64,000 nucleotides of DNA from Hypholoma sublateritium FD-334 SS-4 (GCA_000827495.1 KN817644.1:1-64000), one strand, 5' to 3'. Shown: positions 11,083 to 22,897, numbered from the stretch's first letter. The notes: a model not told the origin generated them from the sequence alone. Program-made: numbers and translations.

Positions 11083-12629
11083 TTATTGGTACACTCGCAC
11101 TGCAGCGAAGTCGAAGTAAGCCTCCTGGAACGCAGCGGGATTGTTATCGACATAATCTGCCAAAATAATGATCAGACTTCCCGTCGAACTTTAGAAGACC
11201 ACGGCCAAGACCTACCAACACATGCACCTGGGCACCCATCTGATGTAAATACAGCGCCAGCCCAATCACCGCCTAGGATTCAAACCGTGAATTACACAAA
11301 TTCACCGGCAAAAAAAAAGAATACGGACAAAGCGTGATGTTGATTATGATGTTGTTCTCCTGGAAAAAATCTGGAATGTCGCAAGATGTGTCGGGAAATG
11401 ACGCGGTGGGTAAACCCTGTGTCTGTATCTCAGGAAAAAATTCTATAGAACGGAGAGAATTAATACCCACCCATCGACTCGTATCCACTAGTGCCGCGCC
11501 AAATTTTACTTCAAGAGGTACGGCGGGATCTTTCCTTGACCAAAACCATATGTTGATATAAGTGTTTGTTCGCTCAACGGCGAACCTTATGTCCGAGAGA
11601 TAATCTCAGCCGTGCTACCTCTGAAAGGATTCACGAGTTACCATCCGCCTCCGGCTGCATTGAATGGAGGACCGTAGCTATTCGTGGTAGGAAAGTGGAC
11701 GCCGCATCCAGCATTCCCGTTTACGGCAGTGTCACAATCGAGCTGGGTTGGAGTGCTAGGGGAATTGTGAGAGATACATGGATTATTCTAGTATCGAAGA
11801 AGAAATTACAAGTAAGAGAAAGTACTTACCCGGTTTCATTGCGAGATTGAGGCATTGTGCAGCCTGCCGCCATACTGGTCAAGAAATTGGATGACGAGAA
11901 AGAACTAAAAGTGATCTTATCCTTACCAGCAGTAGTATGTAGTGTCGCTGCATTTGGTACTTGGTCGTTGACGCCTTCGACAATGTCAATCTCACCCTAT
12001 ATCAGAGGTTCATGATTATACACCGTTTCATTGTGTTGCGTCCATACCCCTGCTGGCCAATCACTTTCTTTAGTTTCCCATATTGCTGGCCAGGTGCTGC
12101 GCATGAGTCGAAGTCAATTAGTATTAACTTCATGTATGTTATAATAAGGCGCGACACATACCCACAGCCTTGTGGCATGTGTCGTACATCGAAGCTAACA
12201 GAGCTCGAATTAAAAGACTCCAGGAAGACGATGAACCCTGACACTTACACGGCTACATGGGTCGTATATGTGTTCACCGATCTGATCCTGACCGAATTGC
12301 GTCCTGGTCCAGTGGCATTGAGGACGGTCGTGAAGTCTGTTCGCATAACGAACGAGTCCAGAGAGGCAACCGTAAGATTCTCCTTCTTCGACGTAGCTTG
12401 GTCCACATAATTTCTGCGAGTGTATGTGTTGTCATGAACAGCGAAACAGCAAGGCCATGTGCACTTACACTCGACCGTGGGTGGGATCAGCAATATTCTC
12501 CCATTCGAAAGCGCGATAGAAGTCATTGCCGACGATATTATCCGTGATCCAATATGGAGCGGCCAGTACATGAGAGAGATTTGTGAGCAATAATAATAGT
12601 GCGGTCAAATGAAACGTTAAATCTTTCAT
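11083..12629 (-). CDS. GH16 endo-beta-1,3(4)-glucanase (laminarinase), copy 2
   Basis: A signal peptide (MKDLTFHLTALLLLLTNLSH) leads into the same fold as copy 1: WENIADPTHGRVNYVDQATS, GPGRNSVRIRS, FDVRHMPQGCG, TWPAIWETKESDWPAG. The catalytic GEIDIVEG is intact, followed by VNDQVPNAATLHT, SYGPPFNAAGGGW, FAVERTNTYINIWFW, NIIINITLC and CGDWAGAVFTSDGCPGAC, ending FDFAAVRVYQ. An extra 56-nt intron (11273-11328) splits the Cys codon of LC/GDWAG. No stop or frame break was found, so it should be a functional secreted glucanase. It is closer to copy 1 in sequence than copy 3 is. Confidence 0.92.
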
Positions 12630-13686
12630 CGTGAACGAAGAGTTGGCAGAAAGACAAAGCATTCCATCCTGCATTTAAGTGATGTAGAGATGATTTCTGA
12701 TCCTTACAACCGCCGACATCGCACTTCTGTTCACTCGTAGAGGGATTAATATAACATAAACATAAAATAACTCGGCTACTGACCGTGTCGAAGGTATTTG
12801 TTCCTCATGGATCGTTTGTCCAGGTGACTCGTGCGTTGGCAATCCGGGAAATCCGGCACGACATAATCATCCAGAGTCTCTGAAGAGCATGGACAGTTTC
12901 TTAATTGTGAATATTTATCGATTATCCTTCATAACACCTGAGATATTCGTTGATCGTAGGGGTAACCCCCCTTAACCCCAGAGGCCTTCAAAAAGAGGGC
13001 TTACATTTGTGTCGAGCAGTGTACCATGTATTAGATCCCCCCTCGATATAGAGACGCTCAGAGACGCAACGAACGATAAAAGGAGCATTCCGTACGTACT
13101 CAGCCCAGCAGCCCCTTAGTAGTTCAAGATCGAAAGCTCAACATGAGCTGGCAAGCAGAGACTCGGAGTTGATTCGGATCAACCTCTGTGGCAACTTTCG
13201 GAAGCATTAAGCGACGCGCTATGGCACTGCCACCGAGCCACGCTGCATCGACCGTCTTGAACGCAACCAAAATGCAACTTGACCGACTTTACAATTGCTG
13301 GACAATTCAAACATGATCACTTATATGCACTGTTACAAATATGTGTTATACACCAAAATTTCCTTTAAGGATGTCAGTAGCTACCAGTAGACCGCAACTT
13401 CCATACATACTAGTAAATGGTTTACATAAAATGTGCATGATACATTTACTACTCATTCAAGACAATTTACCATCCCGAAACTCCTCCAGGCTGTTGCCTT
13501 TTATCCCATCTAACGAACACGAAACGTTGACTTCCAGTGAAGTTCAGACGTCAAATTTCCTGCAATCTTGGCTATAAGTAATATAGATCAATAATTCTTA
13601 AACAATCTTGTGAAGAGGATCTGAGTCATGCTAGTAGGTTCAAGTGAGGCTTTAATAGGCCCAAACCTGGGATTTTACCATCTGGC
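12630..13686. other. Intergenic spacer between GH16 copies 2 and 3
   Basis: About 1.06 kb. It should include the upstream region of copy 2. A short Met-rich frame at 13341-13577 has no support. Nothing else recognisable. Confidence 0.5.
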
Positions 13687-15243
13687 TCATGGTTCGTACA
13701 CTCGAATTGAAGCGAAGTCGAAATAAGCGCCGGAAAAACCGGCCGGGTTGTTATTCACATAATCTAAAGCATGGTTCGACTACATCAAATTCGTGCAGGC
13801 TTACATCGTTCAAGATTATCGCTCACCGACGCAGGTTGAAGGACAGCCCGACTCTGGATACGCGCCACCAGCCCAATCACCACCTAACAAACGCGACATC
13901 AGCACAGAAGAAGGTAAAGTAGCCTTGATATCAAAACATACACAGTGTAAGGTTAATAACGATGTGATGGACCCCGAAAAATTTGGCGATATTACACATG
14001 GTATTGGGGAAGTAAGCGGCGGGGACTCCCTACATTGCTGGTCATTAGAAATGAAAACGACAGCTGATCAACGTAGCGTACTTACCCATGCGCTCGTCGT
14101 CAATAACGGTGATCCTAAGCGAACCTCGAGGGGGACATACCACGCATTACGCGGCCAGAACCAGACGCTTATATGCTCGTTGGTGCGTTCAATAGCGTAC
14201 CTATGGATGCTGAATCAGTACATGATATCATCTGACGATAACGAAGGTCAAAACGTACCAACCACCACCATTTGCGTTGAAGTTAGGGCCGTAGTTGAGT
14301 CCTCCAGGAAAGCTTACGGTGCATCCCGTGTTCGAATCGACGAGGTAATTACAGTCATTCTGTCCAGCGGTTCTGAATATTAATAATTCCGAGTCAGGGG
14401 GATTCGAGAGGGTGGTGTGTTACCCCAAGAACATACCCCGTTTCGGCGCGATTTTCCGGCATAGTGCAGCCTGGGCAAACCTGAATCAATTTTCGAAAGC
14501 GTGTATAAAAATAACACTACCTTCAGTTGTATGAAGAGTGGCCGCATTGGGACTCTGGTCATTGACGCCCTCTACAATATCGATTTCTCCCTAATAATAA
14601 CGGATCGTCCGGAGTTCATTGAAATGATTCTTTGAGAATAAGTACGTACACCAGTTGGCCAGTCGGTAATTTGAGTCTCCCAGATAGCGGGCCATGTTCT
14701 GTTCAAACGAAAACAACGGCAATTCAGTCGCGATGGCCTTTTCCCGGGAACACTGTTCTCACCCGCATCCTTGTGGCATATGGCGAACATCAAATCTAGA
14801 ACAGGAACCTTAGACCAGAATTCGCACAAAGAGTTGCGTAGACCCCGACTTTATAACTCACACTGCGACATGCGTGGTGTAATTTCGTTTGCTCAATATC
14901 CTAACAGAGTTGCGCCCAGGTCCTGCAGGATCCAGAACAGTAGTGTCATCAGCTCTGAGTATGAAGCTGTGGAAAGTCGCCTGAGTCAAGTTTTGTTGAA
15001 TAGATGTACTCTGGTCGACGTAGTTTCTGTGAAACATCGTCAGCCATATCAACTGTGACACAGACGAGTCACTAACACCCGACCGTGCGTGGGGTCCTCA
15101 ATTGCCTCCCAATTGAAATGACTGTAGAAATCTCGGCCAACGACTTTCTCCGTAAGGTGGTACAGACCGATGCTGGTCGACCCCCCGGCGGAAACGTGCG
15201 CTACTGCAACGAGACTGCAGAGAAGACGGGCGAAGACGTTCAT
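13687..15243 (-). CDS. GH16 endo-beta-1,3(4)-glucanase (laminarinase), copy 3
   Basis: A signal peptide (MNVFARLLCSLVAVAHVSAG) leads into WEAIEDPTHGRVNYVDQSTS, GPGRNSVRI, FDVRHMPQGCG, TWPAIWETQITDWPTG, GEIDIVEGVNDQSPNAATLH, YGPNFNANGGGW, AIERTNEHISVWFW, GDWAGGAYPESGCPSTC and the end FDFASIRVYEP. Both catalytic Glu residues are kept. It is the most diverged of the three: it differs in the region after TAGQNDCNYLVDSNTGCTV and in the C-terminus, which ends EP and not Q. It has the intron before GDWAG (13884-13941, 58 nt). All exons join in frame. Confidence 0.9.
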
Positions 15244-16591
15244 TTTTATGATTCGCTGTACTGTCGAAATCGAGGGAGTTCAGTATGACCTTCTTTGTCG
15301 AATACTGGCGACTTGTATAAAAGAGCGTGGGGAGTCCAAGCCAATGAAAGAGGACCAAGCCAGGCAAGCCGCTTGAAAAGCACAAGAGATAATGCGGGTC
15401 GAAGGGGGTGAGCCTGGGCAAGTACAGTACCACGTTGGACGCTCTTGATATCGACTCGAGAAAAGGCCAGCCGCCACACTGACCGATCGTATGCCTCTTT
15501 ACGTACACGTTAAATCCATGCGGGGCAGATCTGGAAGGGTTAACGTCGGGTCTTTAGTCTCCTTGAGCGGCGGAAGAGGAAGTAAGAGCATAGGGAAGCG
15601 ACCTAGAGCGACCCGAGCATTTCCGAATAAGTATAATAATCTTCATCCGACTTCTGGATTCCTTCATGTGCTCGTTGATGCACATGAGCCCGAATAACAG
15701 ACTGTAGCGATTTATGTTCTTGGCTAAATGCCTTGATGAAAAATTGACTTCCTTTGATGAAATGACTGTTCATGAAGGGATAATTTTCGTGCCAAATGAC
15801 AATGACGCAAAGAAATGTTGAAATTCCGGTAGACATCGAATTTACAATGGCGGTTATGCGTAAGGGCGCTGACGGGGATTGCTCCGGAGGAACTGGTGGA
15901 AGCTTGGCGCGCCTAGAGCGACCACCAACTGGTCGCGGGATTAGGACGGGCGATCCAAGCAAGAACAGCACTGCATAAAAATGATTCAGCAGAAGGTAGC
16001 ACGTCCATTCTTCCTCTTGCAGCTTATGGTTAGCCATGCTAACCCCGTTTCCCCTTAAAGGTTCAAATTGAAAGTTAAATGTCCAAGTACTCGCAGTTCG
16101 GGTGTTTCAGGTCAAGTCTACAGGCTGGTGACTGGTCAGACGAAATCAACAGGAGACACCTACTATGAGGCCATTGCAATTTCGTCGAGGTACGTGTATG
16201 ACCACTTATCTTACGGTAGGAGTGCAGTTCTTCTGGATAACGCGGTCTTTCTGGAGTTTGGTGCATATACGATGATGAACGTACATGGGAGCATGCAGGC
16301 TGTCAGTGTTGTCAGTTAAAGTTCAGGTTGAAGCGGAGCCAAAGCGGAGCCGCGTCAGAGGTCCAAACTGTAGCGGACCGGAAATCCCGGAAAAATCGAC
16401 AATTGCATCGACCCGGAATTTTCCAGAGGACGATGATAGTCACGTCGCGCCCAGAACGCTCTCTAACCTTCTCTAACACTACGCTCATCTTTCGGACTTT
16501 GGACATCTCATATCTACCTGGTTTTCTCATTCACGGATTAAAGATCGCTATATTTTGATTTATAGATCTACTTCCGCCATCCATCACCCAA
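15244..16591. other. Intergenic region upstream of GH16 copy 3 and ZPR1
   Basis: About 1.35 kb between two divergent genes. A 144-codon ATG frame on the minus strand (15603-16037, MANHKLQEEEWTCYLLLNHF...) is open, but its content is not clearly protein-like and it has no family resemblance. I treat it as unproven. Confidence 0.4.
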
Positions 16592-18328
16592 ATGGCGAAC
16601 GCAACGAGCCTGTTTCCAAAAATTGGCGACATCGCATCGTCAACCGATGACATCGAGCATAAACACGAGACGGAGGTCGACGATGGAGATGAGAAAGTGA
16701 TCCAGGAGATTGAATCCCTATGCATGAAGTGCCATGAGCAGGTGAGCACTTACACCTGCGATATCGCCCAGGTTCGCTGAATGCTGAGACATAGTAGGGC
16801 GTCACTAGGCTCATGCTGACGTCGATTCCCTTCTTCAGGGAGGTGATAGTGATGTCTTTCAGATGCGAGCACTGTGGCACGCAAAACAACGAAATACAGT
16901 CTGCGGAAACCATTCGTCGTACGCAGTCATTCGTCGAGGGAGTCATTTTCATTCGCGCTGATTTGACCATCTAGCCGAGGGAATGACGTATACGGCGAAA
17001 ATCCTCGAACGCTCGGATCTGAACAGGCAAATAGTCCGCTCGGGATCCTGTGAAATCAACATCCTCGAATTCGACCTCACCCTACCCCCCACGGGCCGCG
17101 GTCAACTGACGACGGTGGAGGGCCTTATTCGCGACATCGTTGCCGATCTAAGCACAGATCAGCCCCTGCGCCGGATACAAGACGAGGATGGGTATAACAA
17201 AATTGAAGAGCTGCTCAGCAAGATGAAGCCTATACTCGGCGATCCGCAGGACGACGACCCGGACGAGACCAAGGCGCTGAAGACCATCGGCCAAGCGGCG
17301 TATCTCGAACTCCCCATGCCCCCGTTCACGCTCAAGCTCGATGATCCTGCCGGGAACAGCTTCATCGAGTTCGTGGAGAGTATGGCGGACCCGAAATGGA
17401 ACATGCGGACCTACCACCGCACTCTCGAGCAGAATGTCTCCCTGGGGCTCGTCGCTGCCGATGAGGAAGAGCAGGACATTCGGGACAGGCCCACCGACGG
17501 CGATCCGATCACGGACGATGAGGTGTTCACGTTCCCCGGCGTTTGCTCAAGTTGTGGGCACCAGATTCACACCAACATGAAGAAAGTCAACATTCCTTAT
17601 TTCAAGGTTAGCCAGTTAATATGGGTTAGCGGGACTGGCTCACTGTTAATTCTATTGATTAGGACATCCTCATCATGTCTACAAATTGCGAATTCTGCGG
17701 TTATAGGGATAACGAGGTCAAATCTGGCTCTGCAATATCAGCCCAGGGCAAACGAATTATTCTTAAATGTGAAGACCGCGAGGATCTGAGTCGCGATATT
17801 CTCAAGGCAAGCGAAGCACATTTGTTGGTACATCTTTGCTATTATTAACGCCCTGGAATAGAGTGAAACTGCGGGATTAACAATCCCTGAAATTGACCTG
17901 GTTCTCACACATGGAACTCTCGGCGGGCGCTTCACAACCGTGGAAGGCATCCTCGATCAGATCTACGACGAACTGGCCGAGAAGGCGTTCGTTGGTGATT
18001 CGTCGGAAGTGAAGGAGAGAGCGACGTATTCCGATTTCTTGACTGGCCTCAAAGCCGTGCGTTAAATCAGAAGTCTCTTTTTGTCCCCGTGAGCTAACCT
18101 CCTCCTTCCCAGGTCAAAAACGCGGAACGGCCCTTCACCATCATCCTCGACGACCCACTCGCGAACTCGTACATCCAAAATCTGTACGCCCCCGACCCCG
18201 ACCCCAACATGACTATCGAGATGTATGATCGCGACTTCGATCAAAACGAAGAGCTGGGCCTGAACGATATCAAGGTTGAGGGCTATGAAGATCCTGCGAC
18301 AGAAAAAAACGAGAAAGCGCCAGAGTAG
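16592..18328 (+). CDS. ZPR1: Zinc finger protein ZPR1
   Basis: Six exons (16592-16741, 16798-16918, 16975-17606, 17663-17806, 17862-18056, 18113-18328) encode 485 residues. The duplicated architecture of ZPR1 is complete. Zinc finger 1 (CMKC...CEHCG) is followed by an A/B domain ([26 protein letters not shown]). Zinc finger 2 (CSSCG...CEFCG) is followed by the second domain ([20 protein letters not shown]) and the C-terminal helical end. ZPR1 is an essential eukaryotic protein that binds translation factor eEF1A and acts in its folding and in nuclear signalling. Intron 4 has a GC donor (AAG/gcaagc) and an AG acceptor, required to keep the conserved DILK/SET junction. The long Asp/Glu-rich N-terminal segment is typical. 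Confidence 0.95.
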
Positions 18329-18875
18329 TGGCTATCTAGAAGCTGGAGGCTCGGAAAATATCAATCTTTTCTGATGATATCACCGTTCGCTGCAAATTTA
18401 GATGACTGATAAATACCTTGGTCTAATTGGACTTGATCCTGGTCCAGGTTGTCAAACCAGCGTGATGCAAGAAGGCTGGCCAAACCTTTGCCAAATTCAC
18501 CAGCGCCTATTTTAGCACAAATCTTAAAGCAGTACTGTTTGGCTGGAACACGAAAATATCTTACTTCACATACTGTAGCGATAAAGGTAAATTTCTTGCA
18601 ACCTGTCACGAACGATTTTCGAACACACGTTGCAGTAAATCGCAAGTAAATCGGATTCGTGAATTGATCGTGAAATTTCTTGAATTTTCTGAATCTGTTC
18701 AACGCGAGTTCACGTGATCTGGTCAACCTGCCAACATTTTAGAAAAACTCTCCTTTCAGCTTACTTCTGCTCATCATCCACTGGTTCTTCCTTTCAGTCG
18801 TGCCTCGGCCCTTCAAATATCAAGATTCTGCTCCTTCGTCTATCACTCAAGAGGCCTCTCTGCTCTGGACTCAAA
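18329..18875. promoter_or_regulatory. Intergenic region upstream of the FCP1-like gene
   Basis: About 550 bp between two genes on the same strand. A frame runs in from 18714 to the FCP1-like start, but the ATG at 18876 (MSHGRGRS) is preferred because residues before it are unlike the compositionally biased N-terminus. No clear motif was seen. Confidence 0.35.
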
Positions 18876-21432
18876 ATGAGCCACGGCCGGGGTCGAAGCA
18901 ATCAGCATGGTTATTCTGGAGGCCGACAGGCGCCTAACAGCTCAAGCTACTCTGCGGGCCAGGACGTCGGGTATTATGGCCAGGAGTACCCACAATATCG
19001 ATCGGACTATGCGTCGTACGAAAATCGCGCACCCCAGCAATCTCAGGGCTACGACCACGATGCATCGTGGCGATATGACGAAGCGTACGACGGACGATGG
19101 GGCGTAGGACAGGACAGAGGATACGACGAGTACTACAGGGAGCATCGTTCCATCCAGAACGCGTCGCAGGCTTATGACGCCCAGTGGCGCGACTACCATG
19201 CGGGGTACGCCCGCCCCGACGCGCGCTACGCAGAGTACCCCAGCTACAGCGAGTACGCGAGCGGGTCGCGGGAGTATCCCGCTAGCAGCTACAGTGGCTA
19301 CGCAGATTATCGTCAGGAAGCCTACGCCCCGGAGCGCCGCGACACGCGTGGGTACAGCGACTACCGGGAGCGGGAGTACGATACGCGGGGAGGGTACAGC
19401 GACTACCGACGCCCGCCGCCGGAGGACGAGTACGCAGGGTACACGGCACCACAGCGCCCGCGCTCACCTCCGCACACAACGCACCCAGCGCACACGCGAA
19501 GCTTTACCTCACAGGCGCGCGAGCCGTTCATCTACCGCGACGCCTCGCCGCTGCTTCCCGCGCGCCGCCCGACGCCTCCCCGCCGCACCGAGCCGCGCGA
19601 AGAGTACCTCAACGTGTCGCTTCAGCCGTCGCAGCCCCTCGCTGATCCCACTACCGCGCGCAAGCTCATCGTTCTAGATCTCAATGGGTCGCTATTGTTA
19701 CGGAGTGCGCACCAGCGCCGCGTGCCACAGCCGCAGGCGAACCAGCGCTGGCAGGGCCGCGGCGGGGGGAGCCCCCGCGCGACGGGCGACCCGTACGCGG
19801 ATCCGACGCAGCTCAGACCGCTGCGCACTGTGCACCGCCGGCCGTACCTCACGTCGTTTGCGGCGTATATACTGCACGAGGAGACAAAGAAGTGGCTGGA
19901 TACGATGGTGTGGAGCTCGGCACAGCCGCATAGCGTGGCGGACATGGTGGAGCAGTGCTTCGGCGAGCGCAAGGCCGAGCTTAAGGGTGTATGGGCGCGC
20001 GATACGCTCGGGCTCACCGCGGACGACTATAGTACGTCTCACCTCACTTCTGTGCAGATTCCTTTTCATCTCTATCACCATAGACAAAAAATCAATCACC
20101 CTCAAGGATCTGGAGAAACCGTGGGCAGAATTATCGTCACCGCCAAAGCGCGCAAGCCCTTCTTCGTCTCCTAGACGCAACCCCACTCCCACCACAGCGT
20201 CCGTTGAGCACTCCGCCCTCACCACCATGCTCATTGATGATTCGCCCGCCAAGGCCGCGCTGCAGCCCTGGAATCACCTCTGCATCGAGGAGTACCTGCA
20301 GGCGAAACGCAATCTCGACCTCATAGTTGCCGACTGGGAGGCCACGCAGCCTAAAGGGGCCTCCTCACACGGACCGCCAAGCACCGAGGCGGGCGAGATC
20401 GACGAGCACGCGGAGGCCGCGCCAGGCATGCGGCGCATCATCCGCGAGGTGGTCATGATCAACGGCGCGATGGTCGAGCCGGGCGAGTCCATCGTCGAGG
20501 ACACCCTCGTCCTCGATAGCGAGAACGCCGAGCCGGGCGCGTTCGTGCCTAATCAGAAGCGCAAGCTCAAGCGCCTCGCGAAGAAGGACGCCGCGCGGCA
20601 GGAGCGGGAGGAGAAGGAGCGGGAGGCGTTCGAGGCGTTGCGCGCCCGCCAGGCAGAGGAGCGCGGGGAGCCTCCCGCGTCGGTGGAGGAAGCACGCACA
20701 TCTCCGCCGCCGCCGCTGCGCTACGACGAGACGCTCCTGGCCGTCGTCGGTGTGCTTGACCGCATCAAGCACGAGGGCAACGTTGCTGGGTGGATGCGCA
20801 GCGGCGGCCTCCTCACCACCGCGCTCGGCACGGGCACGCACGGCGTGACCCAGACCACACTCACCCCCGCCCAGGCGACACCTGGCGCCGCTGAAGCCAC
20901 ACCCGCCGCCACTCAGTCCCTGCCGGCCGGCACCAGTGCATTGCCCGCTCAGTCCGATACCACCAGCGACGTTGCAAGGGGCACGAAGCACACCGCACCG
21001 AGCCGCGACGGATCGCCCTCCGAATCCGCGAGCCCCATCAAGCGGCGCCGGCTGTCCATCGCCTCCTCCTCCGGCGACCCCGAGCCGGAAACCGACGACG
21101 CAGGCGCCAGCGCGCTGCCCACGCCGCCGCCGTCCTCGCAGCTCACAGAGTTCACCGCGGCGGACGAGGCGGAGCAGACGGCGACGGGCGTCCCGCTGTC
21201 GTCGCCCATCCCCCCGCCCGCGAGCGTGCCACAGTCGCTGTCGCAGGTGCCGTCGGCTGAGCCGCAGGGCGCGAAGGCAGGGTTGTGGTATGAGAACCCG
21301 GCGGTATTGTTGTATTGGGCGGACCGCGGACGCGCTGCGCTGAAGGCGCTGGGGATCCCGGTGGAGAGTGGTATGACAGCTGTGCCTGGGGGGTTGCAGA
21401 ACGGGAAGGGGAAGGGAAAGTCGAAGGCCTGA
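18876..21432 (+). CDS. FCP1/NIF-domain protein with Tyr-rich disordered N-terminus
   Basis: Two exons (18876-20031, 20084-21432) give 834 residues. Residues 1-220 are low complexity, rich in Tyr, Ser, Gly, Arg and Asp (repeats such as GYSDYRERE, SGYADYRQE), resembling prion-like RNA-binding segments. An NLI-interacting-factor/FCP1 phosphatase fold follows: KLIVLDLNGSLLLR, YLTSFAAYILHE, MVWSSAQPHSVADMVEQ, and, after the intron, KDLEKPW and LIDDSPAKAALQPWN. The HAD catalytic motif is DLNGS where active FCP1 enzymes have DxDxT, so the second Asp is Asn. Motif III DDS is kept. The last ~350 residues are Ala/Pro/Ser-rich and probably disordered. It may be a pseudophosphatase or scaffold acting in transcription. 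The start is the first ATG before the Tyr-rich segment. Confidence 0.85.
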
Positions 21433-21512
21433 ATGCCGTCTTGGGGCGTGTTATCTGCTTGATCCTTGGGAGGGCTTATGTCTCTGTGCTAATATGTATA
21501 TATCTCTCAGTC

Positions 21513-21569
21513 CAACTGGTGACTGATCATCCGTTTGCCATGGTGGAATGCATGATCAGTCACCAGTTG
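21513..21569. repeat. Perfect 18-bp inverted repeat, 21-bp loop
   Basis: The left arm caactggtgactgatcat (21513-21530) is the exact reverse complement of the right arm at 21552-21569. It lies between the ends of two convergent genes, 81 bp after the FCP1-like stop and about 150 bp from the UCH stop, so it falls in the 3' UTR or read-through transcript of one or both. It would fold into a strong RNA hairpin. Confidence 0.9.
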
Positions 21570-21715
21570 TACTTAGAAGTGCGCCGCTTTGTTTCATTTG
21601 GGCTCGTCGTTGCTTGATGGCCAGGCGATCTTTGATTGCAAAAACTGGCCGCCGGATTTTAAACGCTTGTTCGCAACCTGTACATGATGAACTATCTACA
21701 AATCTTGAGAGTATT

Positions 21716-22897
21716 TTAATAATCATCATCGCCCTCTGTCAAAGCCATCAGGCTGAAGTACACGCTCGTCGACATCGACATGTATCGGGTCTTTACTAAT
21801 TGTGCCACATCCTATTTAATCAAAGTTTAGAAATTGCTCTCGCTAGACCTGGTTGAGGGCTTACTGTCAGCAAGTCTTTGCACTCTCCCCGATCAAGCGG
21901 GCCAGCCCTGCGCCCGTCGAGCTCGACAAGACGCATACCCGTGCTCTTCTCGTCATTTCTGGCCGCGTCAGATACGGATCCTCCCTGCGCCGCCTCTCTG
22001 ATATCAGCATCGGGCGCTTGCACAAAGCAGGTGAAGTGCAGATCGGTGTCCAGGTCGGATGGCGGGGCTGTCTGGCCCGAGCTCGCGGTTTCAGCATGGA
22101 TGTTGGCGAATAGAGGTGTGGTTTCCAGCGCTTGGGCGCGCTCGGCAGGGTTTTTATCTACGTGCGATGAGTTAATGGGTGTTGGGGTTACAGTATTTCT
22201 GACCTTCGCACTCCATAATGAATTTCTGCAGCGCGCTCTCTGGGGTGAATGAAACATTCGACTATGTCACGGTGTTAGCAGACGTCAAAACACGATGGCA
22301 GAGATCCCACATTCGCAAGTGCATGGATGAGCCCAATTGTCCCACATGCGTTCCCAATCTGTCTCAGAATCGCAGATCAGCAAACAGGAACGCGTCGAAA
22401 CTAACAAGCATACGGTCTGTTTCACAAAGAAGATGGTGTTGTCGACTTTGGGGAGCCCCTCCTTTTCGATGAGCTCGTCCTCTTCGCGTTTTCTAGCCTC
22501 ACTTTCTTTATCGATTGGGAAGAGAAGGATGACCGCCTTCACTGGCTTTGGAACCAGCCCTAGTAGCTAGAGCGTACTAGTCAAGACACGACGCAACATA
22601 TAAAAGCTGCGCAGCTCGCACCTCGTCGTCAACCCCGTATATGTCAACGAAGTGCGCTTGCGAAGTAATGAGCCCTGCCTTTTGAGACCACTGATCGCCG
22701 CGATTTCAGAACCACGACCGCGCTGTGAAGCTTGGGCTTACAGAGTTGAAAACCTGATCGATAGATTCGATACAGAATGTCGACAACTTGTTGGTGAGTA
22801 GAATTTGGTAGATAATGGGTTATCTTACTTCAGGGTTACTCTCCAAAGGGACCCATCGCCCCCCTGATTGAGTATCTACCTTAGGATCACTTGTCAT
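21716..22897 (-). CDS. Ubiquitin carboxyl-terminal hydrolase, UCH family (peptidase C12)
   Basis: Eight exons (22897-22829, 22753-22742, 22690-22622, 22566-22414, 22358-22311, 22261-22204, 22157-21865, 21811-21716) sum to 265 residues, in the UCHL3/YUH1 size range. Motifs in order: RWVPLESNPE, HFVDIYGVDDE, PKPVKAVILLFPID, the Gln-Thr then catalytic Cys block IGNACGTIGLIHALAN, ETTPLFANIHAETASSGQT, the catalytic His in HFTCFVQ, and the catalytic Asp in ELDGRRAGP. It cleaves small adducts from the ubiquitin C-terminus and processes ubiquitin precursors in the cytosol. Exon 2 is a 12-nt microexon encoding Val-Phe-Asn-Ser. The C-terminus ends in GDDDY. The start ATG is the first upstream in frame. 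Confidence 0.93.
22742..22753 (-). other. 12-nt microexon in the UCH gene
   Basis: The sequence gttttcaactct is bounded by a gatcag acceptor and a gtaagc donor and restores the family reading NPE-VFNS-WSQKAGL between exons 1 and 3. Skipping it would keep the frame but delete four residues in a conserved ubiquitin-binding segment. Confidence 0.75.

Noticed and set aside
15603..16037. 144-codon ATG frame on the minus strand
   Set aside because: No domain, signal or splice support; left as unproven in the intergenic entry.
18714..18875. N-terminal extension of the FCP1-like protein
   Set aside because: Hydrophobic/Cys-Ser content unlike the downstream Tyr-rich segment; pyrimidine-rich DNA here looks like 5' UTR.
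20365..20991. Long minus-strand frame rich in Arg/Leu/Gly
   Set aside because: Antisense to the Ala/Pro/Ser-rich C-terminal part of the FCP1-like gene; no start context or domain.
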